Of a stretch of 64,000 bases of DNA, positions 10,146 to 18,369 are shown piece after piece; position 1 is the stretch's first letter; the number at the start of each line of letters is the position of its first letter. The notes beneath the pieces were generated by a model. The model worked only from the letters and a program-made list of their open reading frames with translations, was not told the origin of the DNA and did no database searches. Made by a program: the position numbers and the translations under genes. Origin of the DNA: Lachnospiraceae bacterium (lineage in GTDB: Bacteria > Bacillota > Clostridia > Lachnospirales > Lachnospiraceae); NCBI GenBank assembly GCA_017521605.1, contig JAFXCD010000045.1, forward strand, positions 62,001 through 126,000. The letters are read 5' to 3'.

Positions 10146-10161
10146 GAAAGGAGATTTGGAC

Positions 10162-10626
10162 ATGGATGAGTTAAAAGTAATCAATGAAGTGGATTCTATC
10201 CAGTATATTGTAATTGGTCTGGGAGAAGAACAATATGGTGTTGATATTAAGTACATAGACAGTATTTTGAGAATGCAACGTATCACCAGAGTTCCTAAGG
10301 TTGCAGCTCATTTAAAAGGTGTTATTAATTTACGTGGTGAAGTAATACCGGTAATGAGTCTGAGGTTGAAAATGAATCTTCCTGAGGATGAGATAACACG
10401 AGCAACAAGAATCATTATTTTAAAGCTGGAACAGTATGGTATGATTGGCATTATTGTTGACGAGGTTAAGGAGGTTGTTACTTTAACTTCAGACCAGGTT
10501 CAGAAAATATCATATGATCCAAAAGATGAAAGCACTAATTATATTAATGGTGTGGGTAAATTTGATGGAGAATTGATTTCCTTACTGGATTTCAATTTGG
10601 TAATGCAAGAGAAAGAAAATGTTTAA
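10162..10626 (+). CDS. cheW: CheW, chemotaxis coupling protein
   Basis: 154 residues, a single CheW domain linking receptors to CheA. The sequence shows the usual YVIGLGEEQYGVDI start, the RVPKVAAHLKGVINLRGEVIP core (about residues 38-59) and a C-terminal strand ending in LLDFNLV. ATG 10162 is chosen because AAAGGAG at 10147-10153 precedes it. An in-frame upstream ATG at 10132 lies inside the end of cheA. Confidence 0.95.
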   Translation: MDELKVINEVDSIQYIVIGLGEEQYGVDIKYIDSILRMQRITRVPKVAAHLKGVINLRGEVIPVMSLRLKMNLPEDEITRATRIIILKLEQYGMIGIIVDEVKEVVTLTSDQVQKISYDPKDESTNYINGVGKFDGELISLLDFNLVMQEKENV

Positions 10627-10647
10627 AGTAGTCGAGGGAGAACAGTC

Positions 10648-11265
10648 ATGGCAGAATTAAGTTTGGAACAAATGACGGAAAACTATGCCGATGTATTAAA
10701 GGAAATAGGAAATATAGGTGCAGGTAATGCCATGACTGCGTTATCTCAGATGTTGAATTGTAAGGTGGATATGAAGGTACCACAGGTTAAGCTGTTGGAC
10801 TTGAAAAATGTGTCTACTGTAGTAGGCAATGAGGAACAATTAATGGTGGGTGTGTTTCTGGGAGTAGATGGAGATATAACCGGAAGTATTATGTTTCTTA
10901 TTGAGTTAAAAGCAGCAAAGATTTTAGTGAAAAAGATTATGATGGGTTATGAATCCGGTATGCCAATGTTTGACGAAATGGAAGCCTCGGCAATGCAGGA
11001 GGTAAGCAATATCATTACCGGAGCATATTTGAATTCATTGTCATCATTAACAAATCTGGTGATTTATCCAACACCGCCCAGCTTATCCATTGATATGGCA
11101 GCTGCTATTTTGAGTGTACCGGCTATAGAGTTTGGAGTTTTGGGCGATAAAATACTGATGATTCAGTCACAGTTTTATGATGAAGTTGAAATCGATGGTT
11201 ATTTTGTATTAATACCGGATGTGGATTCCTATAAAAAGATATTAACTTCACTGGGAATAATGTAG
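10648..11265 (+). CDS. cheC: CheC, CheY-P phosphatase and CheD partner
   Basis: 205 residues. Both pseudo-symmetric active sites of the CheC/CheX/FliY phosphatase family are intact: E19 and N22 in EIGNIGAGNA, and E118 and N121 in QEVSNI. The protein should therefore dephosphorylate CheY-P as well as bind CheD. In Bacillus-type adaptation CheC and CheD act together, and cheD follows directly here. The likely ribosome site is GAGGGAG at 10634-10640, ahead of ATG 10648. Confidence 0.94.
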   Translation: MAELSLEQMTENYADVLKEIGNIGAGNAMTALSQMLNCKVDMKVPQVKLLDLKNVSTVVGNEEQLMVGVFLGVDGDITGSIMFLIELKAAKILVKKIMMGYESGMPMFDEMEASAMQEVSNIITGAYLNSLSSLTNLVIYPTPPSLSIDMAAAILSVPAIEFGVLGDKILMIQSQFYDEVEIDGYFVLIPDVDSYKKILTSLGIM

Positions 11266-11287
11266 TTTACATGGAAGGGTAAATAGC

Positions 11288-11776
11288 ATGGCGGAGATTA
11301 TTAAGGTAGGGATGGCTGATTTGAAGACCTGTAAGGCTCCGGATGCACTGATTACCTTGGGGTTGGGTTCCTGTGTTGGAATTGCTATTCGGGATCCGCT
11401 GACAAAGATTGGTGGTTTGGCACATATTATGTTACCGGACAGTAAAGCTATTATGAATAATAATGGTGTAAAGGAAAAATTTGCAGATACAGGAATTGAA
11501 GAGTTGGTACAACAAATGGTTGGGTTAGGTGCTGACAGAAATCGTCTTGTTGCAAAGATTGCAGGTGGTGCTACCATGTTCCAACTGCAGGGTCGTAGTG
11601 ACATTATGAAAATCGGTGAGAGAAATGTACAAGCTAGTATCAAAAAGCTGAATGAATTGAATATTGCATTACTTTCCCGGGATACAGGAGATAACTATGG
11701 TAGAACAGTGACTTTTTATCCGGAAACGGGAGAGTTTCATATTCGCGCAATAGGCCGTGATAATAAGATTATATAA
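11288..11776 (+). CDS. cheD: CheD, chemoreceptor glutamine deamidase
   Basis: 162 residues. The cysteine-hydrolase triad is present: T23, C29 (in GLGSC) and H46 (in GGLAHIMLP), in the same spacing as Thermotoga maritima CheD (T21, C27, H44). CheD deamidates receptor glutamines and increases CheC phosphatase activity when bound. Together with cheB and cheC it gives this organism the three-system adaptation known from Bacillus. The ribosome site is weak (AAGGG at 11276-11280). Confidence 0.94.
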   Translation: MAEIIKVGMADLKTCKAPDALITLGLGSCVGIAIRDPLTKIGGLAHIMLPDSKAIMNNNGVKEKFADTGIEELVQQMVGLGADRNRLVAKIAGGATMFQLQGRSDIMKIGERNVQASIKKLNELNIALLSRDTGDNYGRTVTFYPETGEFHIRAIGRDNKII

Positions 11777-11791
11777 AGAGGCTGTTTAGTT

Positions 11792-12049
11792 ATGAATCGT
11801 AAAAATATACCGATTGTTTTAATGCTGATTGCAGGAGCAATTGTTAGTATTATAACCTTCATTAAAGAGTTTGAACTTCTAAAAAAACTTTTGATTTTGC
11901 TTATTATATTAATTGTATTTTATGGACTGGGCAGTCTGTTGGTGTTTACGATGAATTATTTCGATAAAGTTAATGAGCAAACGCGTTTGGAAGAAGAAAA
12001 AAGGGCAGAAGAAGCCAGACTTGCTGAAGCAAATCAGCAGGAAAATTAG
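11792..12049 (+). CDS. Small two-helix membrane protein of unknown function
   Basis: 85 residues with two hydrophobic helices (about 7-24 and 31-55) and a charged, glutamate- and alanine-rich C-terminal tail, probably cytoplasmic. I do not recognise a named family. The gene sits between cheD and fliA with spacings of 15 and 36 bases, so it is co-transcribed with the motility genes. Its ribosome site is AAGAGG at 11777-11782. A role in membrane anchoring of a flagellar or signalling factor is only a guess from context. Confidence 0.75.
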   Translation: MNRKNIPIVLMLIAGAIVSIITFIKEFELLKKLLILLIILIVFYGLGSLLVFTMNYFDKVNEQTRLEEEKRAEEARLAEANQQEN

Positions 12050-12085
12050 AAATAGATAATCTGGAGAAAGGCGGGGGAATTCTAT

Positions 12086-12859
12086 ATGGACGAAACAGGA
12101 AGAAAAAAACTGTGGGACGATTATATGAAGAATAAAGACCCGGAACTTAGAGAGAAGATTATTTTAGAGTATGCTCCATTGGTAAAAACTGTTGCCGGCC
12201 GATTGAGCATGTATCTGGGTTACAATGTGGAATATGAAGATTTGGTAAGTTATGGTATCTTTGGCTTGATTGATGCAATTGACAAGTTTGATACTATGAA
12301 GGAAGTTAAGTTTGAAACTTATGCAAGTTTGCGAATTCGTGGTTCTATTTTGGATCAGATACGTAAAATGGATTGGATTCCACGTACCATACGTCAGAAA
12401 CAGAAAAAAATAGAGGCAATTATAAAAGAAATAGAAATGGAAACCGGAAAAAATGCTTCTGATGAGGAGATTGCTGAAAAACTGGGGATTTCTACTGATG
12501 AATATGAAGAATGGCAATCCCAGATGAAGATTACAGGATTGGTCTCGTTGAATGAGTATGTAGAACAGGGGAGTGATGTGGCTCAGGATTTGAATCAACG
12601 CACCACATCCAGATTTGAAGGTCCTGAAGAAAACATTGAAAAACAGGAGTTGACACTGGTTTTACAGGAAGCTTTGGAAGTTTTGACGGAAAAAGAATGT
12701 AAAGTAATTACATTGTATTATTATGAAGAGTTGACTTTAAAAGAAATCAGCAACATATTGGAAGTTTCAGAGTCCAGAATATCACAATTACATACAAAGG
12801 CTTTACAGAAAATGCGTGGTAAATTGGGAAGTTATATGGGGATGTTTTCAGATAGATAA
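12086..12859 (+). CDS. fliA: FliA/SigD, flagellar sigma factor (sigma-28)
   Basis: 257 residues with sigma-70 family regions 2, 3 and 4. Region 2 contains YEDLVSYGIFGLIDAIDKFD and the -10-recognising segment FETYASLRIRG. Region 3 follows RKMDWIPRTIRQK. Region 4 has the helix-turn-helix LTLKEISNILEVSESRISQL near the C-terminus. FliA directs late flagellar and chemotaxis transcription and is held by FlgM until hook completion in other bacteria. GGCGGGGG at 12070-12077 precedes ATG 12086. Its place after cheD matches the sigD position in Bacillus. Confidence 0.95.
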   Translation: MDETGRKKLWDDYMKNKDPELREKIILEYAPLVKTVAGRLSMYLGYNVEYEDLVSYGIFGLIDAIDKFDTMKEVKFETYASLRIRGSILDQIRKMDWIPRTIRQKQKKIEAIIKEIEMETGKNASDEEIAEKLGISTDEYEEWQSQMKITGLVSLNEYVEQGSDVAQDLNQRTTSRFEGPEENIEKQELTLVLQEALEVLTEKECKVITLYYYEELTLKEISNILEVSESRISQLHTKALQKMRGKLGSYMGMFSDR

Positions 12860-12889
12860 GAAGGAAAGTATTTACTTGGGGGAGACAAA

Positions 12890-14473
12890 ATGAACGGTTT
12901 TTTTCGCTTGATTAATGTTGATGATGGCTTTGCATTACAGTTGATACCACCGGACGCAGAGGGTGAAGAAATAAATATTGTAGAGGTCATGGATTATTTG
13001 CAAAGCAACAATTTGGTCTATGACCTTTCTGTGTTAAGGGAAAAAATCAATTTAGGTGTAAAAACCGAATATTGGTTGGATAAAGGGAAATGTCCTGTTT
13101 TGTCGGAAAATTATAAGATAGAGATATCAGAGGATCAAATGACGGCTGTAATTCGTTTTATTGCACCTTCAGAAGGCGGGCGTCTGCTTACACTGGAAGA
13201 ATTGGTAAAAGATTTGCGTTTCCGTAAAATTATGTTTGGTATTCAGATTCAGAACCTGCAGGAATTCTTCGCAAACAGAGAATATTGTAAAGATATTGTG
13301 GTTGCAAAGGGCAAAGATGTGATACAAGGTAAAGATGCCTATATTGAGTATGCTTTTAATACGGATATTCATATTCGTCCTACTGTAAGAGAGGATGGAA
13401 GTGTAGATTTCTTTAATTTGAATACAATCAGTCACTGTCGTAAAGGTCAGGTGTTGGCCAGAATTATACCGGAAGTGAAAGGACAAAACGGAAGGAATAT
13501 TATGGGTATGGAAATAGAGCCCAGAGAAGTGACGGCTACATTATTTCACTTTGGAAGAAATATTGAAGTGTCCGAGGATAATCTCAGTTTAATTTCAATG
13601 GTGGATGGACATGTTACTTTGGTAGATGACAAGGTATTTGTATCAGATATTTTTGAAGTTGAAAATGTAGATAACAGTACCGGTAATATAGAATTTGAAG
13701 GCAGTGTACAGATAAATGGTAATGTAATATCAAATTTCCAGGTGAAAGCCAGAGGTAATGTAATTGTTAATGGTGTGGTGGAAGGTGCTACAATTATTGC
13801 CGGAGGAGATATAGTTATAGCCCGGGGTATGAATGGTATGGGCAAAGGAAAAATGGAAGCAGGCGGTAATATTATAGCAAAGTTTTTGGAAAATGTAGAA
13901 GCGAATGCAGGTGGATATATACAGACGGAGTCCATATTACATAGTAATGTTTCCTCAGAAAAGTATATTGAAGTTGATGGAAAACATGGTTTTATTACAG
14001 GAGGTCATGTAATTGCGGCAGAAAGATTAGGTGTTAAAACTCTGGGTTCTGAGATGGGGGCATCTACTGTTGTTGAAGTGGGGGCTAATCCTAAGATGAA
14101 GGAGGAGTATCTGCAATTACAAAAAAATGTGGCAGAAACACAAAAAATTTTAAACAGTACACATTCCATTATTGCCACCTATGCAGATAAGAGAGCAAAA
14201 GGGGTACAATTAAATAACGAACAATTAGAATACTTAAAGTCTGTTATCCTGTTGGATAATAAGAAGAAAAAAGAATTGGAGAAAGACCAAAAGAGAGTAG
14301 AAGAGATTCAGGAAAAGCTTGGCGTTCAGAATCAGGCATATGTGGAAGTGAGAGGACAGGTGTTTCCGGGAACGAAGATTATTATTGGTGATTTATCTAT
14401 GGTTGTTCAAAATAGCAACCGATCCTGTAGATTTGAAAAAGTACGAGGAAATGTAAAGTGTATTAACTCCTAA
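12890..14473 (+). CDS. FapA/DUF342 family protein
   Basis: 527 residues. The central part (about 170-380) is a glycine- and valine-rich repetitive region (GNVIVNGVVEGATIIAGGDI and similar) that should fold as a right-handed beta-helix, as in polymer-forming and FapA (DUF342) proteins. A coiled-coil segment follows (about 400-485). Proteins of this family affect flagellar assembly in Vibrio and are often found next to motility genes in Clostridia. ATG 12890 has GGGGGAG at 12878-12884. The molecular function is not known from the sequence. Confidence 0.88.
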   Translation: MNGFFRLINVDDGFALQLIPPDAEGEEINIVEVMDYLQSNNLVYDLSVLREKINLGVKTEYWLDKGKCPVLSENYKIEISEDQMTAVIRFIAPSEGGRLLTLEELVKDLRFRKIMFGIQIQNLQEFFANREYCKDIVVAKGKDVIQGKDAYIEYAFNTDIHIRPTVREDGSVDFFNLNTISHCRKGQVLARIIPEVKGQNGRNIMGMEIEPREVTATLFHFGRNIEVSEDNLSLISMVDGHVTLVDDKVFVSDIFEVENVDNSTGNIEFEGSVQINGNVISNFQVKARGNVIVNGVVEGATIIAGGDIVIARGMNGMGKGKMEAGGNIIAKFLENVEANAGGYIQTESILHSNVSSEKYIEVDGKHGFITGGHVIAAERLGVKTLGSEMGASTVVEVGANPKMKEEYLQLQKNVAETQKILNSTHSIIATYADKRAKGVQLNNEQLEYLKSVILLDNKKKKELEKDQKRVEEIQEKLGVQNQAYVEVRGQVFPGTKIIIGDLSMVVQNSNRSCRFEKVRGNVKCINS

Positions 14474-14493
14474 TAGGAAAGGGGGATACGTTT

Positions 14494-14799
14494 ATGGCAA
14501 TTAATCCCATTAATATTGTAACAATGGCAAGAACACAAGATTATACGTCTATTAAACAAAATGAAGATAATAGAGCTGCAATGATGCAGATTACCACTGC
14601 GCAACAGGAGGATAAGGCACAGAAGCTACGTGCCGGACAGGTGTTCCAAAAAGAAGAGGTTAATTGGCAACAGAAAAAGTTTGATGCCAAGGAAAAAGGG
14701 GATAATGAATATGGCGGAGATGGTGGTAAGAAGCGTTCATCAAAGCAGGAAGACAAAGTGATAAAAAAAGGACAACAAGGATTCGACATAAAGATATGA
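14494..14799 (+). CDS. Small charged hypothetical protein of the fla/che operon
   Basis: 101 residues, no membrane segment or signal peptide, rich in lysine, glutamine and glycine, and probably largely disordered in its second half. The N-terminus MAINPINIVTMARTQDYTSI is the most ordered-looking part. No family is recognised. The gene has a clear ribosome site (AAAGGGGGAT at 14477-14486) and is packed between the FapA-like gene and the DUF6115-like gene with gaps of 20 and 10 bases. That argues for a real, co-transcribed gene. Confidence 0.72.
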   Translation: MAINPINIVTMARTQDYTSIKQNEDNRAAMMQITTAQQEDKAQKLRAGQVFQKEEVNWQQKKFDAKEKGDNEYGGDGGKKRSSKQEDKVIKKGQQGFDIKI

Positions 14800-14809
14800 G
14801 GAATAAGCT

Positions 14810-15457
14810 ATGGAAATAATGGAAATTATGCTTTTAATAGTAGGTGTAGCTTTATTGATAACCGGCTTTTTATTACCTGAAAAAGGAGAAACGGATACAA
14901 AAGTAACCAGAGAACTTGCAAAAGCAGAGATTAAAGAGCTGGTTGATGAAGAAATGAAGGAAATTAAACAACAGGTCGATGATACGGTTGAAGAGGCTGT
15001 TTCCTATGCTATGGAAAAAACAGAGCGTTCTTTAGAGAGGATATCCAATGAGAAAATCATGGCTGTAAGTGAGTATTCCGATACTGTTTTAGCCGAGATT
15101 CATAAGAATCATCAGGAAGTTATGTTTCTTTATGATATGCTTAATGATAAACACACAAACCTAAAGCAAACAGCTACTGTGGTAGAAAAGAAGGCGAAGG
15201 AAGCAGAAGCAATTGTTAATGAAGCATTTCAAACTCTGAAACCGGAAAAGGTAGAAGATACAGTTAAGAAGGGTGAGCCGTCAAAAAGTATCAAAAGTAC
15301 CAGGACAAAAAAGGATACAAAGAGCAAACCAAACAATAGTAACGCCAATATTCTATCATTATACAAACAGGGCTGGGATAAGGTTCAAATTGCCAGAGAA
15401 CTGGGACTGGGTGTAGGAGAAGTGGAATTAGTGATTGGATTGTTTAAGGAAAAATAA
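14810..15457 (+). CDS. DUF6115-like membrane-anchored coiled-coil protein (SwrB-like position)
   Basis: 215 residues: an N-terminal membrane helix (about 4-22), a long acidic/basic coiled-coil region (about 30-140), a lysine- and serine-rich linker, and a C-terminal helix-turn-helix-like module (ILSLYKQGWDKVQIARELGL, from about 181). I believe this architecture corresponds to the DUF6115 family. It occupies the place that swrB has in Bacillus, between sigD and rpsB, and SwrB shares the membrane-helix plus cytoplasmic layout. Homology to SwrB is an inference from position and layout, not from alignment. Confidence 0.75.
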   Translation: MEIMEIMLLIVGVALLITGFLLPEKGETDTKVTRELAKAEIKELVDEEMKEIKQQVDDTVEEAVSYAMEKTERSLERISNEKIMAVSEYSDTVLAEIHKNHQEVMFLYDMLNDKHTNLKQTATVVEKKAKEAEAIVNEAFQTLKPEKVEDTVKKGEPSKSIKSTRTKKDTKSKPNNSNANILSLYKQGWDKVQIARELGLGVGEVELVIGLFKEK

Positions 15458-15459
15458 TT

Positions 15460-16065
15460 ATGAGATTAAAGTATTATTTAAAGGGGCTGGGTATTGGACT
15501 GATTATTGCTTCTCTTTTAATGGGACTTGCTACAAAGGGACCGACAACTATAACGGATGAAGAAATAAAAAGCCGTGCAAAAGAACTAGGTATGGTGGAA
15601 CAGAAAACCTTGGCAGATAGAAGACAGGAAGTTGCTTCACAAACTACAGAAAGGCCTGCAGAAATAACGCCACCGGTAACATCATCACCACCTGTTGAAA
15701 GTAAGCCCATTGAGACAATCAGACCTGTGGAACAGGAACCGGTAAGAACAGAAGAGCCTCCTTTGGAAACGGAGAAGCCGGCAGAAACATTACCTGTTAC
15801 AACGAAAGAACCCACAGAGGAATCGAAAACTACAGAGTCGTTAGTTGCGGAACAGGAGATAATCACTTTCGAGATACAGAAAGGCGAGAGCTCAGATTCT
15901 ATCAGCAAAAGGTTGGAAGAACAAGGGCTGGTTGAGAATGCAGTAGCCTATAATAATTATTTGTGTAATAATGGTTATGATAGAAAATTAAATATTGGAA
16001 CATATAAACTTTCTATTGGAATGACAGAAGATGAAATAGCAAAAATTATTACCAGAACCCAATAA
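15460..16065 (+). CDS. Membrane-anchored protein with MltG-type LysM-like domain
   Basis: 201 residues. A membrane helix (about 7-25) is followed by a long Pro/Thr/Glu-rich linker (about 50-130), probably extended across the cell wall. The C-terminal domain (about 135-200) contains FEIQKGESSDSISKRLEEQG and GTYKLSIGMTEDEIAKII. This closely resembles the N-terminal LysM-like domain of MltG (YceG), but the catalytic lytic transglycosylase domain is absent. It may bind peptidoglycan near the flagellum. It is the last gene before the operon terminator and starts two bases after the previous stop. Confidence 0.75.
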   Translation: MRLKYYLKGLGIGLIIASLLMGLATKGPTTITDEEIKSRAKELGMVEQKTLADRRQEVASQTTERPAEITPPVTSSPPVESKPIETIRPVEQEPVRTEEPPLETEKPAETLPVTTKEPTEESKTTESLVAEQEIITFEIQKGESSDSISKRLEEQGLVENAVAYNNYLCNNGYDRKLNIGTYKLSIGMTEDEIAKIITRTQ

Positions 16066-16092
16066 TTGGAAAGAAAGTATGTAAAATATAAG

Positions 16093-16122
16093 AAAACTTG
16101 CAAATAAATATTGCAAGTTTTT
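16093..16122 (+). terminator. Rho-independent terminator of the fla/che operon
   Basis: A perfect 11-bp inverted repeat (16093-16103 with 16111-16121) around a 7-base loop, followed by a T run. It lies 27 bases after the last gene of the operon. Its 3' arm contains TTGCAA, which also serves as the -35 box of the rpsB promoter. Confidence 0.85.
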
Positions 16123-16139
16123 CTAAGTTATGGTAAAAT
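16111..16139 (+). promoter_or_regulatory. Promoter of rpsB-tsf
   Basis: TTGCAA at 16111-16116, a 17-base spacer, and TAAAAT at 16134-16139 with an extended -10 TG at 16131-16132. Transcription should begin near 16146, giving a leader of about 160 bases before rpsB. Confidence 0.75.
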
Positions 16140-16145
16140 CACATC

Positions 16146-16307
16146 GTTGTGACTATAAAACACGTATTCTGATTTGATGTAGGTGTCTTTTGGGTATGAA
16201 AGATGAGCATTAGAGCTAACCGAACTTTAACGCAGTGTTCGGCAGAAAAGGAATACGGACGACGGTTACCGGCAAGCGGAACCGATTAACCAAATGGAGG
16301 TAATATC
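16146..16307 (+). ncRNA. Structured mRNA leader of rpsB (putative S2 autoregulatory element)
   Basis: Four helices can be drawn by hand. P1 is long-range, CGTATTC 16163-16169 with GAATACG 16251-16257. P2 pairs TCTTT 16186-16190 with AAAGA 16199-16203. P3 pairs CCGAAC 16220-16225 with GTTCGG 16237-16242. P4 pairs 16263-16271 with 16277-16284 (eight pairs, one bulged A, GCAAG loop) and lies just before the ribosome site GGAGG at 16296-16300. TAACCG 16217-16222 can alternatively pair with CGGTTA 16263-16268, competing with P3 and P4. Ribosomal protein leaders commonly act by such switching. I do not recognise this as a named family. Confidence 0.6.
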
Positions 16308-17063
16308 ATGAGCGTTATTTCAATGAAGCAGTTATTAGAAGCAGGTGTTCATTTTGGACATCAGACCAGAAGATGGAACCCTAAGATGGCTCCTTATATC
16401 TTCACAGAGAGAAATGGTATCCATATTATCGACTTACAGAAGTCTGTTGGCAAGGTTGATGAAGCTTACAATGCGATTTCTGAAATTGCAGCACAGGGTG
16501 GTACCATTCTTTTCGTAGGTACCAAGAAGCAGGCACAGGATGCTGTTAAGACAGAAGCTGAGAGATGTGGTATGTACTATGTTAATGAGAGATGGTTGGG
16601 AGGTATGCTTACAAACTTCAAGACTATCCAGTCTCGTATTGACAGACTTCGTGCAATCGAAACCATGTCACAGGATGGTACTTTCGATGTTCTTCCCAAG
16701 AAGGAAGTTATTGAATTAAAGAAGGAATGGGAAAAGCTTGAGAAGAACCTTGGTGGTATCAAGGATATGACCAGAGTTCCTGATGCAATTTTTGTAGTAG
16801 ATCCTAAGAAGGAAAAGATTTGTGTACAGGAAGCACATTCTTTAGGAATTACTTTAATTGGTATTGGTGATACCAACTGTGATCCTGAAGAATTAGATTA
16901 CATCATTCCGGGTAATGATGACGCTATCAGAGCAGTAAAATTAATTGTTGCTAAGATGGCAGATGCTGTTATCGAAGCTAATCAGGGTGAAGCTGTTTAC
17001 ACAGCAGAAGATGTAGCTGTAGAAGCAACTGATATTGAAGAAGTAGCAGAAGAGCAGGAATAA
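16308..17063 (+). CDS. rpsB: Ribosomal protein S2
   Basis: 251 residues, full length for S2 of the small ribosomal subunit. It begins [20 protein letters not shown], a signature of the family, and contains [18 protein letters not shown] and [11 protein letters not shown]. The acidic C-terminal tail is common in Clostridia. GGAGG at 16296-16300 precedes ATG 16308. It forms an operon with tsf and is probably regulated through the structured leader. Confidence 0.98.
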   Translation: MSVISMKQLLEAGVHFGHQTRRWNPKMAPYIFTERNGIHIIDLQKSVGKVDEAYNAISEIAAQGGTILFVGTKKQAQDAVKTEAERCGMYYVNERWLGGMLTNFKTIQSRIDRLRAIETMSQDGTFDVLPKKEVIELKKEWEKLEKNLGGIKDMTRVPDAIFVVDPKKEKICVQEAHSLGITLIGIGDTNCDPEELDYIIPGNDDAIRAVKLIVAKMADAVIEANQGEAVYTAEDVAVEATDIEEVAEEQE

Positions 17064-17077
17064 TATAAGTATATAAG

Positions 17078-17106
17078 GAGAAACATTCGTTTATCGGATG
17101 TTTCTC
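17078..17106 (+). terminator. rpsB-tsf intercistronic hairpin (attenuator or processing stem)
   Basis: A 12-bp stem (17078-17089 with 17095-17106, one G-T pair) with a 5-base TTTAT loop lies between rpsB and tsf. No proper T run follows, so full termination is unlikely. It may be a partial attenuator or an RNA-stabilising stem that tunes S2 against EF-Ts output. Confidence 0.55.
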
Positions 17107-17157
17107 TCTGTAATATGAACTCATGAATATATTAATAGAAGATGGAGGAATGTGATT

Positions 17158-18240
17158 ATGGCAGCAATTACAGCAGCTATGGTAAAAGAACTGCGTGAAA
17201 TGACCGGCGCAGGTATGATGGATTGTAAGAAAGCTCTTAACGAGTGTGATGGAAATATGGATGCAGCTGTTGACTTTTTAAAGAAAAGTGGCGCAGCTAA
17301 AATGGAAAAGAAAGCTTCAAGAATTGCAGCAGAAGGTATTGCTCGTGTTGCAGTAAATGGAAATGTAGCAGTTGTGGCAGAGGTTAACTCTGAGACGGAC
17401 TTCGTTGCTAAGAATGAGACCTTCCAGGAGTTCGTACAGTTAGTAGCTGATAATGCTCTTGCTTCCGATTTAAACGGTGGTAAGAATGGTGAAGATATTG
17501 AAGCTCTTCTTGAAATGAACGGTCTTAAGGAAGTATTAATTGAAAAGACCGCTACTATTGGTGAGAAATTATCAGTTCGTAGATTTGAGAAGGTTACCGG
17601 TGAATGTGTAGCCAGCTACCTTCATGCAGGTGGTAAGATTGGTGTAATCGTAGCAGCTGATGGTGCAGCAGACGTTAAGGAAGCTCTTACAAATGTAGCT
17701 ATGCAGATTGCTGCTATGAATCCTCAGTACATCAGCAGAGAAGATATCTCAGCTGAAGAAATCGAAAAGATGAGAGATATCATTGTAGATTCATCTCTGA
17801 ATGATCCCGCATCTCTTCCTAAGCCTATCTTGAATGCATTAATCAACAAGGCTTGTACAGAAAAGGTATGGAGCGACGAAGATATCGCTATTTACGAAGA
17901 GAAGAAGAGCAATATGAACTTCTTGTTCAACTTCCTTTCTAATGAAGCTAAGACTGCACTTGCTGGTTTGGCTATGGCTGATAAGACTAACATCATTGCT
18001 GAAAAGATGTTTTCCGGCGCAGTTGAAGGTCGTGTATCTAAGCAGTTAAAGGAAATCTGCTTATTAGATCAGACCTATGTTAAGGCAGAAGATGGAAAGC
18101 AGACTGTCGCAGCATACTTGAAGTCAGTAAACAGTGCTATCGTTATCAAGAAGGTTGTTCGTTTCGAAGTTGGCGAGGGTATGGAGAAGAAGAGTGAAGA
18201 CTTTGCAGCTGAAGTGGCAGCACAGATGGCTGGAAATTAA
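17158..18240 (+). CDS. tsf: Elongation factor Ts with an enlarged C-terminal region
   Basis: 360 residues. EF-Ts recycles EF-Tu-GDP. The N-terminal UBA-like domain contains VKELREMTGAGMMDCKKAL, followed by VAEVNSETDFVAKNETF of the core. ATG 17158 is chosen because GGAGG at 17143-17147 precedes it and the protein then starts MAAITAAMVKEL. The usual length is about 290-310. The excess lies at about residues 216-280, between the second dimerisation subdomain and the GRVSKQLKEICLLDQ segment. The protein ends with the conserved VRFEVGEG. The insert is in frame and should fold. Confidence 0.95.
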   Translation: MAAITAAMVKELREMTGAGMMDCKKALNECDGNMDAAVDFLKKSGAAKMEKKASRIAAEGIARVAVNGNVAVVAEVNSETDFVAKNETFQEFVQLVADNALASDLNGGKNGEDIEALLEMNGLKEVLIEKTATIGEKLSVRRFEKVTGECVASYLHAGGKIGVIVAADGAADVKEALTNVAMQIAAMNPQYISREDISAEEIEKMRDIIVDSSLNDPASLPKPILNALINKACTEKVWSDEDIAIYEEKKSNMNFLFNFLSNEAKTALAGLAMADKTNIIAEKMFSGAVEGRVSKQLKEICLLDQTYVKAEDGKQTVAAYLKSVNSAIVIKKVVRFEVGEGMEKKSEDFAAEVAAQMAGN

Positions 18241-18265
18241 TTTGAAATTAGTGATAAACTAATAG

Positions 18266-18297
18266 GACCGAAAGAGTAGTTACTCTTTCGGTCTTTT
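18266..18297 (+). terminator. Rho-independent terminator of rpsB-tsf
   Basis: A 13-bp inverted repeat (18266-18278 with 18281-18293) followed by TTTT, 25 bases after the tsf stop. It ends the operon, so pyrH and frr, which commonly follow tsf, are not part of it. Confidence 0.9.
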
Positions 18298-18321
18298 GCT
18301 TGCAAAAATCCATTCTATATC

Positions 18322-18350
18322 TTGCATGAAACTATAAATTATTATATTAT
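18322..18350 (+). promoter_or_regulatory. Probable promoter of the 2H phosphoesterase gene
   Basis: TTGCAT at 18322-18327, a 17-base spacer and TATTAT at 18345-18350. The ribosome site AAGGAGG at 18361-18367 follows closely, which implies a very short leader. Confidence 0.45.
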
Positions 18351-18369
18351 TAATATTAGGAAGGAGGAA

